The position numbers and the translations under genes are program-made. This document shows positions 18,056 through 26,997 of a stretch of 64,000 bases of DNA, one piece after another. The DNA is from Planctomycetota bacterium (lineage in GTDB: Bacteria; Planctomycetota; Phycisphaerae; WQYP01), in NCBI GenBank assembly GCA_021819825.1, contig JAKAEZ010000002.1, forward strand, positions 1 through 64,000, in the 5' to 3' direction. Position 1 is the stretch's first letter, and the number at the start of each line of letters is the position of its first letter. The notes under the pieces are model-generated. The model saw only the letters and a list, made by a program, of their open reading frames with translations, did no database searches and had not been told where the DNA came from.

Positions 18056-18369
18056 CTATACTCCGGGCGGCCATTGGTGATACCTTGGTCACAAAGGCAG
18101 GAAAAGTATCTGTACCGTCGCGGCGAGCCGGGATCCCGCCTGCTTTTGTCGTGTTTCCGATGCAGGCAAGATGCCGGCGGTACAATGCAATGCATTGCAT
18201 CGCCCAATTTGTCCCACTGAGAACCGAGCCGCCCCGGAAGTTGCCGCTGCGCGGCCGCTGGAGTGCTGGGCTGCTGGATTGTGGGTGGGCCGGCAAAACT
18301 GCGCAGCCGTCCGATGTTTTCCCCCGCCAACCGGCGAAGGGGATATGTCGATGTAAACCGGTACGCCCA
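18056..18369. other. Intergenic region between convergent pyrG and pspA
   Basis: About 314 bases with no convincing coding frame. It contains an exact 16-bp palindrome, ATGCAATG/CATTGCAT, at 18185-18200. No hairpin with a T-run is seen for either gene. Confidence 0.5.
18185..18200. repeat. Perfect 16-bp palindrome
   Basis: ATGCAATGCATTGCAT equals its own reverse complement. It lies between two convergent genes, so an operator role is less likely than a structural or chance origin. Confidence 0.5.
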
Positions 18370-19092
18370 TTATCCTGAAGGCAATTGTTTGGTTTGACCC
18401 ATTTCGCCCTTCAGGCGGGCCAAGTCGGCGTCCACGCCGGAACTGGCTCGCAGAGCATCCAGATCGCGTTCCGTTTTTGTGCGGCCGTCAACACCGTCAT
18501 TGAGCACGCCGGCGTCGGTCAGCGACTCCATGGCATCAGCGCGCGACTGCATCTGATTGGTTTTGTCCTTGGCACGTTGCAGTGCATCGCCCACATTGCC
18601 CAGTTGACTGCCTATGCCGGCGAGACTTTCATTCACGGTTACTTGCGCCTTCGCGGCATCATACTGGCTCTTCATCACTTCCTTTTGCGTGCGGAATTGA
18701 TCAATGCGGTCTTCAAGCTGCTTTTCATACGTGATGAGTTTCTGGCTTTGCGCCGCCACATGCTCACTGGCATCTTTCAGTGATGCCGCCTTCTGATCCG
18801 CGGCCTGCTTTTCCGTCAGCGCGGCTTTGGCCAGATCCTCTCGCCCGGCCTGCAAAGCCATGCGAGCGTCATTTTCCGCCCGGTGGGAGTCGCTTTGTGC
18901 GGCCAGCATTTGGCGTTCCAGCGTCTTTTGTTCGGTGACTACATCAGCCAGATGCCGCTTGGTTTCCTGCAGAGCGCTCAACATTTTTTCATACGATAAA
19001 TCCAGAGCCTCATCAGGATTTTCCGCATTGTTCAAAAATTTGTTGACTTTAGCCTCAATAATTTCAGCGGCCCGGCGAAACATGTTACTCAT
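18370..19092 (-). CDS. pspA: PspA/IM30 family membrane-stress protein
   Basis: A 240-aa coiled-coil protein of the phage-shock/Vipp1 family, which binds and remodels the inner face of the cytoplasmic membrane under stress. The N-terminus MFRRAAEIIEAKVNKFLNNAENP matches the amphipathic helix and NALLDKAEDP-like region of the family. The next 150 residues are long charged helices (LALQETKRHLADVV, QMLAAQSDSHRAENDARMAL, LEDRIDQFRTQKEVMKSQYDAAKAQ). The C-terminal tail ends in ADLARLKGEMGQ. The start ATG has AGGAG seven bases upstream. It is the last gene of a minus-strand operon behind two YbjQ-domain genes, and no pspBC or pspF is present, so its control differs from the enterobacterial system. 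Confidence 0.9.
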   Translation of the reverse strand: MSNMFRRAAEIIEAKVNKFLNNAENPDEALDLSYEKMLSALQETKRHLADVVTEQKTLERQMLAAQSDSHRAENDARMALQAGREDLAKAALTEKQAADQKAASLKDASEHVAAQSQKLITYEKQLEDRIDQFRTQKEVMKSQYDAAKAQVTVNESLAGIGSQLGNVGDALQRAKDKTNQMQSRADAMESLTDAGVLNDGVDGRTKTERDLDALRASSGVDADLARLKGEMGQTKQLPSG

Positions 19093-19133
19093 CGCAAAAC
19101 TCCTGTATCGGTTGTTATTCTATCTCAATACTT

Positions 19134-19982
19134 TCAATCGTTCACTGGTATGACAATCTGCGGCGAAGCCGGTTCTGGAATCAGGGCCTTATCCTCAATA
19201 GGTTTAACGGCCGTGCCTACAGCAAAAAATTCAATCACGTGCGGCTGCCAGTTATGCGATCCTTCGTGCAATTGCACGCCCACCACGCCGTCGGCCCCGG
19301 CTTCTTTCGCCTCATTTTGCATGCGTTCCATGGCCAGTTCACGGGCGTCATACATCGCCTGCGTAAATTGAGTGATTTCCACATTCCGCCCGACATTCCC
19401 CATGGATTTAAATACGCCCTGATGCGCGACATGGTACACACACGATCCCATCACCATCGCCAACGGACGGTGGCCGGCACGCAGCAGCATCCAGAAATCC
19501 TGCCCGGAAAGATCCGAAGTAAACGGCATGCCTTTAGGCCCTTTAAAGCCGGGGTGGCCGGCGCTATGTGATATGGCGGTACCGATGGCCATGAACTCTA
19601 AAATATCGCTGTCCCATCCTAACCGTTTAACCTCCAACCGCACACCCACCACGCCATCGGCCATGAGTGCTAACGCCTCCTGCTCCATGCGTGTCATGGC
19701 CAGTTCCCGGGCCTGATACATGGCCTGGGAAATCACATTTAATTCCTGATTTTGTCCCCATGATCCGTATTGAATTCCCACATGATAAATACACGAGCCA
19801 ACCACCAGCCCGAGAGGTTCAAAGCCGGCTTCGCGCACCATGAGAAATTCATTAACGGATAAATCCGAGGTAAATATGCCACCACTCTGGCCCGCTTCAC
19901 GCAGCCCCTGCAAGCGCTCCAAGGCGTGCCTGGGAAGACCGGCCAATGCCGGATTTGCCTGTGTGCCTGTATCGTCCGCCAT
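19134..19982 (-). CDS. Tandem YbjQ-type (heavy-metal-binding domain) protein, second of a pair
   Basis: The 282-aa protein contains two copies of the YbjQ/DUF74 fold. Copy 1 (about 35-140) has FTSDLSVNEFLMVREAGFEPLGLVVGSC, ARELAMTRMEQEA and ADGVVGVRLE. Copy 2 (about 150-260) repeats the pattern with FTSDLSGQDFWMLLRAGHRPLAMVMGSC, ARELAMERMQNEA and ADGVVGVQL. The family is often annotated as heavy-metal binding, but its function is not established. No signal peptide is seen, so it is probably cytoplasmic. It starts at the base immediately after the stop of the upstream homologue, a sign of translational coupling, and pspA begins 41 bases downstream. A role with PspA at the membrane is inference from context. 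Confidence 0.8.
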   Translation of the reverse strand: MADDTGTQANPALAGLPRHALERLQGLREAGQSGGIFTSDLSVNEFLMVREAGFEPLGLVVGSCIYHVGIQYGSWGQNQELNVISQAMYQARELAMTRMEQEALALMADGVVGVRLEVKRLGWDSDILEFMAIGTAISHSAGHPGFKGPKGMPFTSDLSGQDFWMLLRAGHRPLAMVMGSCVYHVAHQGVFKSMGNVGRNVEITQFTQAMYDARELAMERMQNEAKEAGADGVVGVQLHEGSHNWQPHVIEFFAVGTAVKPIEDKALIPEPASPQIVIPVND

Positions 19983-20894
19983 TTAAATAATCTCCTTTTC
20001 TGTAGGCATAACCGGGGTCATTTTTCCATCGCTGACACTGAAAACGGGTTTTAATTTTAGTGATATGTGCCGCCTTGGTTCATGCAACACCGCAGTGCCA
20101 AACGCGATATGCCGCCCAAGAAATCGCTGCCGCGGATCATTTTCCATCGGCTCGCCACGCAACAATTCGGAAAACTGCACGCGCGCCAGAACACCGGTGC
20201 CGATTCGCGCCGCGTCACTGGCCAGTTGGCCTATGGCAGCGCGGCGAATATCCGTCATAAAATCGGATAACTCACGTAATTCCTGGTTCCACCAGGTACC
20301 CTGACCTGACGCATTTCTATAAGAATAATGCCAATTATAATGCGCTCCTATCGCCAAACCCACCGGCAATATTCCGGATTCCATCAAGCGCGCAAACTCC
20401 AAGGCCGAGACGGTCGCGATCACGGGCGTGCGCGGGGTGGCCAGTCCGGCAATACGCACCGCTGTACCCATCACGGCATAATCCATTTGATCTTCGCCGG
20501 TGCCTTCCATGCGCGTCGCAGTCATTTTGACATCCACGACTGCGTTGGCCCCCATGAGCGTCGCTTCTTGCCGCATGCGGTCAATGGCCGTGTGCCAGCC
20601 GTCATAATGTCCGCGCGTCCAAGAATAGCCGTAATGATACCAGCAATTCCCTGAAACCATTCCCAGAGGATAAATGCCGTGCGATCTTTGCGCCAGCAAG
20701 GCCCCAACCGAACCGGTGGATATCCAAGGCAACTTCCCGGACTTGGTATCAGCGAGGCGTTGTTTGACAAAATCCGGCAAGGTCTGATTGGTTAATGCCG
20801 TGTCCCACGCCTGATTGCGCGCCAACTGCTGGGCCTGATGCTGTTGCCGATCGGGATCGGAATTCTGTCCAAATACTCGGCCTAACAGCGACAT
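19983..20894 (-). CDS. Tandem YbjQ-like protein, first of a pair
   Basis: The 303-aa protein is a more diverged relative of its downstream neighbour. Two similar halves can be seen. The first has GIYPLGMVSGNCWYHYGYSW, AIDRMRQEATLMGANAVVDVKM and DYAVMGTAV. The second has GILPVGLAIGAHYNWHYSY, an IRRAAIGQLASDAARIGTGVLARVQF helix-strand unit and IAFGTAV. An N-terminal helical part (QQHQAQQLARNQAWDTAL) precedes them. ATG at 20894 has AAGGG upstream. No membrane segment or signal peptide is visible. The two-protein, four-domain arrangement suggests a hetero-oligomer, since single-domain YbjQ proteins are known to form rings; that is inference. Confidence 0.7.
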   Translation of the reverse strand: MSLLGRVFGQNSDPDRQQHQAQQLARNQAWDTALTNQTLPDFVKQRLADTKSGKLPWISTGSVGALLAQRSHGIYPLGMVSGNCWYHYGYSWTRGHYDGWHTAIDRMRQEATLMGANAVVDVKMTATRMEGTGEDQMDYAVMGTAVRIAGLATPRTPVIATVSALEFARLMESGILPVGLAIGAHYNWHYSYRNASGQGTWWNQELRELSDFMTDIRRAAIGQLASDAARIGTGVLARVQFSELLRGEPMENDPRQRFLGRHIAFGTAVLHEPRRHISLKLKPVFSVSDGKMTPVMPTEKEII

Positions 20895-21007
20895 GGCAAA
20901 TCCCTTTTAACAGGAGCCGTGGTGGTTTTTGGTCTTTTCAAGCAAGTCCAAGAAACTCTCTAAATCGATTTATAGCGACAAGCGCCAGGGCTTGCAAGAC
21001 ATTTTGT

Positions 21008-21394
21008 TTAATTCATCAGAAATTCATGCAAAATGCTTTGCGAGCCGGCCATCTTAGTGGACATGGCTCCAAGTTCCTTATTCAAGCTTGAAAGCCACTC
21101 CGGCAGTTGTAATTCTTCGTTTTTTAACACAATGCCGCGCACTTCATTACACCGGCTTAATTGCAGGCCATGGCCCGAATTATCCAGGACAAAGCGATTG
21201 GCCCCAAGATGAATCGTAATCCCCACTACGTGCTGCGTTTTTGCAAACAAGGAATCCTTCTTCCGATGCACCTGCACCTGCCCCGGAAGAGATTGCTCCA
21301 GCCGCGTGGCAAACGCTTCAAGAAATGCTTTAATATCACGTTCAGCGCGCCGCAGAAAAGCCGCATGAAGATCAAATGCTCCAACTTCTTCCAT
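21008..21394 (-). CDS. Unknown protein, first gene of the PspA/YbjQ operon
   Basis: A 128-residue-class acidic-to-neutral protein with no signal peptide and no family I recognise. An N-terminal helix (LRRAERDIKAFLEAFATRLEQ) leads into a strand-rich middle (VQVHRKKDSLFAKTQHVVGITIHLGANRFVLDN) and a C-terminal helix (PEWLSSLNKELGAM). This alpha-beta-alpha order is similar to YbjN/CesT-type chaperone-like folds that occur beside PspA in other bacteria, but the resemblance is only in layout. Start ATG at 21394 follows GAGG; a GTG at 21406 overlaps that site. It is the promoter-proximal gene, about 110 bases before the first YbjQ gene. Confidence 0.6.
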   Translation of the reverse strand: MEEVGAFDLHAAFLRRAERDIKAFLEAFATRLEQSLPGQVQVHRKKDSLFAKTQHVVGITIHLGANRFVLDNSGHGLQLSRCNEVRGIVLKNEELQLPEWLSSLNKELGAMSTKMAGSQSILHEFLMN

Positions 21395-21441
21395 AATGAT
21401 TCGCACCTCGCTGTGAGTTTATACTATTACTCAACTGATGA

Positions 21442-21471
21442 ATTATAAGCACGTCGACGCAAACGCGGCAA
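21442..21471 (-). promoter_or_regulatory. Sigma-70 promoter of the PspA/YbjQ operon
   Basis: On the minus strand a perfect TATAAT (21442-21447) is preceded after 18 bases by TTGCCG (21466-21471). The expected transcript start is about 40 bases upstream of the ATG at 21394. No PspF/sigma-54 type GG-N10-GC element is seen here. From 21472 to 21739 no gene is evident. Confidence 0.55.
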
Positions 21472-21739
21472 CGGCGGGAGCAGCAGGTGTGTTGTCCCCC
21501 CCATTCTACTTACTTGCGACCTTCACGCCGACGCGTCGCTTCATGACCGACTACACGTGCGATGCGCCCGAGAATTTCACGTGCCGGCGCAAGCGCATCC
21601 AAGCAGTCATGCACGTAGTGCGCTTCCAGCCATAATTACGGGGTAATTGGCCTTAAACCGGTCAATTGCTCAAAGGGGAGGACATCGCGGAACCTCGCCG
21701 AAACTAACATATGTTTATTGGCTACCGAGTCTTGTCTAT

Positions 21740-23251
21740 TTACTTTTGTGCCAATTTATTTTCGTGCCGATGGTGCCAGTAAGCTTCAATTTGTTCCAGA
21801 GTCTTGCCTTTGGTTTCCGGAAGTACCAGCAGCACAAACAGGAAACTTATCAGAGAGCAGCCGGAATAGATGAAGTACGTGACAGTGAGGCCCACACTGT
21901 GTTTCAACATGGGAAACGTCTGGGCTACCACATATATGGCGACCCACAAGGTTAATATCCCCACCGACGCGGCACGTCCCCGAATGCGGGCGGGGAATAT
22001 TTCAGATATGATGATCCATGGCATCGGTCCCATCGCCATCGCAAAGGCCGCGATAAATGTCAGAATGCTGGTGATGAGAATCAGCACCTGCCCGTGGCTG
22101 AAATGCACGACCATTGACTGCACCGCGTGACCATGGACCATCGCGGTTGCCGGTACGCGATTGGCAAAAGCAAAAATCAATCCTACTGAGGCCAGCGCTA
22201 CAACCTGTATTGCTGTCCCAATCGCCAGCAGCAATTTGCGTCCGGCTTTATCCACAAACCCCACAGCGATGAACGTGAAAGCCAGATTGACCATTCCAAC
22301 CAGAGCGGTTGAGCCGAAGGCATTGGTCGTTTTCATTCCCGCGGCTTCAAAAACCCGCGGGGCATAATAGATAATTGAATTTATACCGCTGAATTGGGAA
22401 AATACCGCCAGAAATAGCGCGATCGTCAACGGCAGGCTGTAACGCGGCGTGAATAATTCGGAAAATCGGCCCTCTTCCTGGGCGGCCATTTCTTTTACCG
22501 CCTTAATTTCTCGATCGGCACCGGCGGAGCCTATAAAGCGAGTGAGAATATTTCGCCCCCGCGGCTCCTGATTGTTAATCACCAGCCAGCGTGGACTTTC
22601 CGGTACCGCCAGAATCATTACTAGAAACACCAACGCCGGCAACGTTTCCGATCCCAGCATCCAGCGCCAGCCCATGGTTTGATTCCAGTTCATACCCGCG
22701 ACGTGATGCACCGCATTAATATGATTACCGGCGTTGAGGATAAAGTAATTCACCCAATAGACCACGGCAATACCGATGACAATGCCCAACTGGAATAACG
22801 ATCCCAGCCTCCCACGATGGCGCTCCGGGGAAATTTCCGCGATATACACCGGCGCAACCATGGACGAAGCGCCAATCGCCACGCCGCCGATGATGCGGGC
22901 CAATACCAACTGCAGCAATGATTGCGGGATAGCGGAAAGCACTCCGGATACCGCGAACAGCACGGCACAGACAATCAATAACTTCTTGCGTCCGAACCGA
23001 TCCGCCAACGTCCCGGCGAACATGGCACCGGGCACCGCCCCCAATTCCAGACACGCGATCGCAAAACCCAATTGCGTGTTGCTTAAATGAAAATAGGTTT
23101 GCAAATACCCCTGAATACCCGACGCCACGCCGGTATCGTATCCAAACAATAACCCGGCCAAAGCGGCGGCGGCTACCGCAAAAACAATCGGCCCCATGCC
23201 GGGAATTTGGCCGGTTTCCGAAGCATCTTCAAAACTGGATATTCCGCTCAC
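21740..23251 (-). CDS. Sugar-porter family MFS transporter
   Basis: A 503-aa membrane protein of the sugar porter branch of the major facilitator superfamily (XylE/GalP/GLUT type), likely a sugar:proton symporter in the cytoplasmic membrane. Diagnostic motifs are GYDTGVASGIQGYL in helix 1, ADRFGRKK between helices 2 and 3, RIIGGVAIGASSMVAPVYIAEISP, the PESPRWLV motif in the central loop, the QFSGINSIIYYAP motif of helix 7, and DKAGRKLLL. The C-terminus has PETKGKTLEQIE. GTG start at 23251 with GGAG at seven bases. It is the last gene of the mannose-glycan locus, so the substrate is probably mannose or a short manno-oligosaccharide; this comes from context only. Confidence 0.93.
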   Translation of the reverse strand: MSGISSFEDASETGQIPGMGPIVFAVAAAALAGLLFGYDTGVASGIQGYLQTYFHLSNTQLGFAIACLELGAVPGAMFAGTLADRFGRKKLLIVCAVLFAVSGVLSAIPQSLLQLVLARIIGGVAIGASSMVAPVYIAEISPERHRGRLGSLFQLGIVIGIAVVYWVNYFILNAGNHINAVHHVAGMNWNQTMGWRWMLGSETLPALVFLVMILAVPESPRWLVINNQEPRGRNILTRFIGSAGADREIKAVKEMAAQEEGRFSELFTPRYSLPLTIALFLAVFSQFSGINSIIYYAPRVFEAAGMKTTNAFGSTALVGMVNLAFTFIAVGFVDKAGRKLLLAIGTAIQVVALASVGLIFAFANRVPATAMVHGHAVQSMVVHFSHGQVLILITSILTFIAAFAMAMGPMPWIIISEIFPARIRGRAASVGILTLWVAIYVVAQTFPMLKHSVGLTVTYFIYSGCSLISFLFVLLVLPETKGKTLEQIEAYWHHRHENKLAQK

Positions 23252-23314
23252 AATTATTCTCCGCCAAAACAGCGCCTGATATATTAAATCGCGCCAAGTC
23301 CACAGAATGAAGCT

Positions 23315-24442
23315 CTACTTGGCGACCGCCATACCCACTACAGTATCCGCTCCGCCGTAAAAAAGAAACCATTGATCCTTAAACCAAGCCAACCCTTCAG
23401 TAAAGGTTGTGCCCGCCTTGTATTGCCCGGTTTTTTCCCATGGCTCCTGCGGCCAGAAGTAAGGTTGTGTGGGCCGATACAGAAGTTGCGCAGGATTGTC
23501 GCCCGAAAAAAGCGCCTGCCCAGCGGAATATTGCCGCGCCGGAATGCGTGGCCCCCGGCTGATTTTGCCATCGCTCATGCCGTTGAAGAAAAACACAATG
23601 CCGGCTGGTGTCAGCAGGGCTGGTGGGCCGGATTCCGTCAACCAGGAATCAAAATGGCCCGGCTTATTTTTGGGGAGCACACACAAGGGCTTGCCCCCTG
23701 CGTCTAAAACCGGTGTCCATTGAATTAAATCTTTGGAGTATGCCAGATAGGTTTGCCCCAGCGTATGCCAATACATCCAAAAGCGGCCCCGTATTTTGGC
23801 GGCAAGAATCTGAGATCCGACCTTCCGCGTAACAATCGCGCCGGATTTGGACCACGTATTGGCAAAGCGGCCCTTATACGCTTCTTGAAACACCGGCCCG
23901 TGATGCGTCCAATGCGTCAAATTCTTTGATGTTGCCACGCCCAGCCGCGCCACTTTGCGATTCCACATGGTAAAGGTGATCACAAAAGTTCCATCCGCCG
24001 CCTGAACGATCCGCGGGTCCTCACAGCCGCCCGGCCATTCATCTTTCTGCCACCTCCCCGGCTGCGGATACAGTACCGGATGCGGCAACTCTGTGAACTC
24101 AACACCATCGGAACTTTCGGCAAGACCCACGCGACTGGTATATCCGCCAATATCATCGCCGTGTTCCCCTTCCGCACGAAAAAGCACATACAACTTGTCT
24201 TTCCACGCTATCGCCGCCGGGTTAAACGTATGGGCAAATTCCCAGCGCGACAGGCGACGTGTGTTAGGATCGGTAAACACCGCACTGGGATTGGGCCTGA
24301 TAATCGGCCGGCCATCGGCGGGCCGCACAAAAGGCCCGATTCGCCAACGCTCCTGTGCCGCAGCCGCATAACCTCTGGTTTTTTCCGCAACAACCCCCGC
24401 GGCGGCGGCACCCATCAGCGCCACAAATTTTCTTCGATTCAT
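23315..24442 (-). CDS. GH130-type beta-mannoside phosphorylase or mannosidase, Tat-exported
   Basis: A 375-aa five-bladed-propeller enzyme. GH130 enzymes phosphorolyse or hydrolyse beta-mannosides, such as Man-beta-1,4-GlcNAc or beta-1,2-mannan. Family features are HTFNPAAIAWKDKLYVLFRAEG, GGCEDPRIV with the candidate catalytic Asp, WTESGPP-like LTESGPPALLT, and the end block FTEGLAWFKDQWFLFYGGADT. The N-terminus MNRRKFVALMGAAAAGVV looks like a Tat signal with the twin arginine. Phosphorylases of this family are usually cytoplasmic, so an exported member fits the hydrolytic subgroups better. ATG at 24442 follows GAGG at nine bases; a GTG at 24448 would be too close to it. Next gene upstream is GH92. 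Confidence 0.82.
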   Translation of the reverse strand: MNRRKFVALMGAAAAGVVAEKTRGYAAAAQERWRIGPFVRPADGRPIIRPNPSAVFTDPNTRRLSRWEFAHTFNPAAIAWKDKLYVLFRAEGEHGDDIGGYTSRVGLAESSDGVEFTELPHPVLYPQPGRWQKDEWPGGCEDPRIVQAADGTFVITFTMWNRKVARLGVATSKNLTHWTHHGPVFQEAYKGRFANTWSKSGAIVTRKVGSQILAAKIRGRFWMYWHTLGQTYLAYSKDLIQWTPVLDAGGKPLCVLPKNKPGHFDSWLTESGPPALLTPAGIVFFFNGMSDGKISRGPRIPARQYSAGQALFSGDNPAQLLYRPTQPYFWPQEPWEKTGQYKAGTTFTEGLAWFKDQWFLFYGGADTVVGMAVAK

Positions 24443-24500
24443 AACCACTTACCTCAAAAACAAACGAAAAGTACATAGAGTTTTATGCGGAAACTAAATT

Positions 24501-26975
24501 TCAACGCACCAGTTCGGATGGCGGGCGATCAGCCTTGGCCGACGCCCAATCTTTGTTCGGCTTTTTTCCCATACGAAAATGAAGTCCGCCGCCCGCCAAA
24601 ATATCGGCGTGAGTCAACCACGATCGCGTCAATTGTTTTCCGTTCAGCTTGGCATCCTGGATATAAACATTCTCCGCGCTATTGTTATCAGCGATAATGG
24701 TAAAAGTGGTTCTGGCCACGGCGTTGAATATCTTCGCGCGGTTTATCAGTGGACTGCCAATGACATAAACGCCCGTGGCAGGATTAACCGAATAAAAGCC
24801 CAATGCGCCCAAACCAAAACAACTGGAGGTTTGTCCGCAATCATCGTTGCCGGGAATACCCTTGGGGGTATTGTTGTAAAGGCCCAGTACTTTACGAATC
24901 CAATATTGTGTTTTCCAGGCTGCACCGGCAAACGTATAGAGATATGGTATGTGGTTGCTGGGTTCATCACCCTGGTCATCCTGCCCCACCATTGCACTTA
25001 TATCCGGCGGTGAATTGTATGTTTTTGATGGGGCGGTAAAAAGATCGTCAAGCTTTGCTATAAATGCGGCGTCACCACCATACAAGTCGATTAACCCCTG
25101 AACATCATGCTTGACGTTAAATGTTTCCTGCCACGCGTCGGACTCGGTGTAGTCGCTCCAGTATTCCCGGTCAGGCTCGAAAGGCTCGCGCCATTTGCCA
25201 TCGGCGGTCCGCCCTCGCATGAATCCGGTGGTGGGGTTGAAGAGATTTTTATAGTTTTGTGCCAGTTTGTAAAATATTTTGGCGTCTTGGTGTTTGCCCA
25301 GCAGTTCCGCCATAGCACCGACGCACCAATAGTCATAGGCGAGGCCAAGCGTGGCCGAAACCGCCGACCTTCGGTTGGAGCTGAATATATAACCGCGATG
25401 TCTGAACTCTTCTTGTGATGCTTTGTTCCCATTAAAAGCGCAGCCGACCATCGCGGTATCCCGCATAGCTGCATACACCGCCTCTACATCATAATCCCGG
25501 AAGCCCCGCACATAGGCCCCCAGAATCATAGCCACAACGTGAAACCCGGACATGCACCAGGTTTCATTGCCCCACAACGGCCACACCGGCAGGGAATGCT
25601 GGTTTAACTGTTTATAATCGGCTAAAAGCGTTTTAATGACATCGTTGGTGCGATGTGGCTGCATCAGCATCATCAACGGGAATTCACCGCGATATATATC
25701 CCATATCGACATCGTGGTGTAATTGGTAAAGCCCGGATTGGCATGGTTTTTACGATCTTCCCCACGATAAGTGCCGTCCACATCATTAAACGTTGCCGGG
25801 GCCACCATGCCGTGATAGGCTGCGGTATAGAATGTTTCGCTAAGTTCCTTATTGGGAAACTGTGCCTGAATGGCGGAAAGTGCTTTATTCCATACTTTCT
25901 CCGTCTGCTGATGCACCGCATCAAAATCAAATACCGGCATTTCCGCTGCCAGATTCTTACGTGCGCCTTCTATACCGGTACAAGATAGCCCCACGCGCAC
26001 CAACAGTGGCTTGGAGCTATGGGCATGACTGAAGATCGCTTTAATATGCGTTCCTGAGAAACTGTCGGGGGTGCTTGCGGTGCGGATGTGGCCATCCACC
26101 TGCACTTGGGCTTCGGCAATGGGATGGGAGAATTCCATGACAAAATAAACTTGCTTATCGGCCGCCCAGCCATGGGTGTAGCGTTTACCGCTGATGGTTG
26201 TGGTATTTTCAATATTCAATTGGGCATGGTAAACCGTGCAACCCAGGCCATGCACCAAATCCAATATCACGCCCCGGCGTGTTGCTTGCGGCAAGGATGG
26301 ATAGGTATAGCGGTGCATGCCGCAACGTGTGGTGGCGGTTAATTCCGCCTTCACACGCGGTGTTTGCAGATACACGCTGTAATACCCGGCACGAGCGGTT
26401 TCCTGCTGATGGGAAAAGCTGGAACTGTAGCCCGTGCCGCCGCCTCGGGAAACCCAGCCGGAATCAGGACCTAAGGCGGCGATCTGATCGGCATGTTGCT
26501 TACCCGGAGCCAGTGCTTCCCAACTCCAGTTGCGGCCTTCCACTACCGGCATAAGTAGAACATCGCCCAGGTCCTTGGCTCCCGTACCGGAAAGATGCGT
26601 GTGCGAAAATCCTTTGACCACATCATCCGGGTAATGATAACCCGAACAATGATCCCATCCGTATTGGTCATACCATCCAATCCACTTCGGTTCGGGCGGC
26701 CCGGCGGTATCCGGGCTTAATTGCACTAGGCCAAATGGGGCCGTGGCTCCGGGAAACGTGTGCCCGTGCCAACCTGTTCCAATTCTCGGCTCTATTGCAC
26801 CGATAGGTCGCTCCGGAGAGATATTATTTTTCAATCTCCCTGCTGGTAAAGCAGAAAGTTCCGGCAGTTCTTTGGAACGCACATCTAATAAATCTATCGA
26901 CGTCACAAATGCAACCGAAGAACACATATACAATATTGCATGTCTTCGAGAATTGATCCCGGCGTTATCGTTCAT
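24501..26975 (-). CDS. GH92 family alpha-mannosidase
   Basis: Calcium-dependent exo-alpha-mannosidase of 824 aa, a family acting on alpha-1,2-, 1,3-, 1,4- or 1,6-linked mannose in N-glycans and yeast-type mannans. Conserved blocks are TGWHGHTFPGATAPFGLVQLSPDT near residue 67, GFSHTHLSGTG near 123-132, EPSNHIPYLYTFAG, and PGNDDCGQTSSCFGLGALGFYSV, which holds the catalytic base aspartates. The N-terminal SRRHAILYMCSSVAFVTS looks like an export signal and has a twin arginine, although it lacks a clean AxA site. The start ATG has GGAG five bases upstream. It lies between an unknown exported protein and GH130, all on the same strand with short gaps. Confidence 0.92.
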   Translation of the reverse strand: MNDNAGINSRRHAILYMCSSVAFVTSIDLLDVRSKELPELSALPAGRLKNNISPERPIGAIEPRIGTGWHGHTFPGATAPFGLVQLSPDTAGPPEPKWIGWYDQYGWDHCSGYHYPDDVVKGFSHTHLSGTGAKDLGDVLLMPVVEGRNWSWEALAPGKQHADQIAALGPDSGWVSRGGGTGYSSSFSHQQETARAGYYSVYLQTPRVKAELTATTRCGMHRYTYPSLPQATRRGVILDLVHGLGCTVYHAQLNIENTTTISGKRYTHGWAADKQVYFVMEFSHPIAEAQVQVDGHIRTASTPDSFSGTHIKAIFSHAHSSKPLLVRVGLSCTGIEGARKNLAAEMPVFDFDAVHQQTEKVWNKALSAIQAQFPNKELSETFYTAAYHGMVAPATFNDVDGTYRGEDRKNHANPGFTNYTTMSIWDIYRGEFPLMMLMQPHRTNDVIKTLLADYKQLNQHSLPVWPLWGNETWCMSGFHVVAMILGAYVRGFRDYDVEAVYAAMRDTAMVGCAFNGNKASQEEFRHRGYIFSSNRRSAVSATLGLAYDYWCVGAMAELLGKHQDAKIFYKLAQNYKNLFNPTTGFMRGRTADGKWREPFEPDREYWSDYTESDAWQETFNVKHDVQGLIDLYGGDAAFIAKLDDLFTAPSKTYNSPPDISAMVGQDDQGDEPSNHIPYLYTFAGAAWKTQYWIRKVLGLYNNTPKGIPGNDDCGQTSSCFGLGALGFYSVNPATGVYVIGSPLINRAKIFNAVARTTFTIIADNNSAENVYIQDAKLNGKQLTRSWLTHADILAGGGLHFRMGKKPNKDWASAKADRPPSELVR

Positions 26976-26997
26976 AAATTCTCCATTTGCATTAGTT

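Noticed and set aside
21438-21635. A 65-aa plus-strand frame over the PspA operon promoter
   Set aside because: It covers the TATAAT promoter, lacks a ribosome site and has no protein-like pattern.
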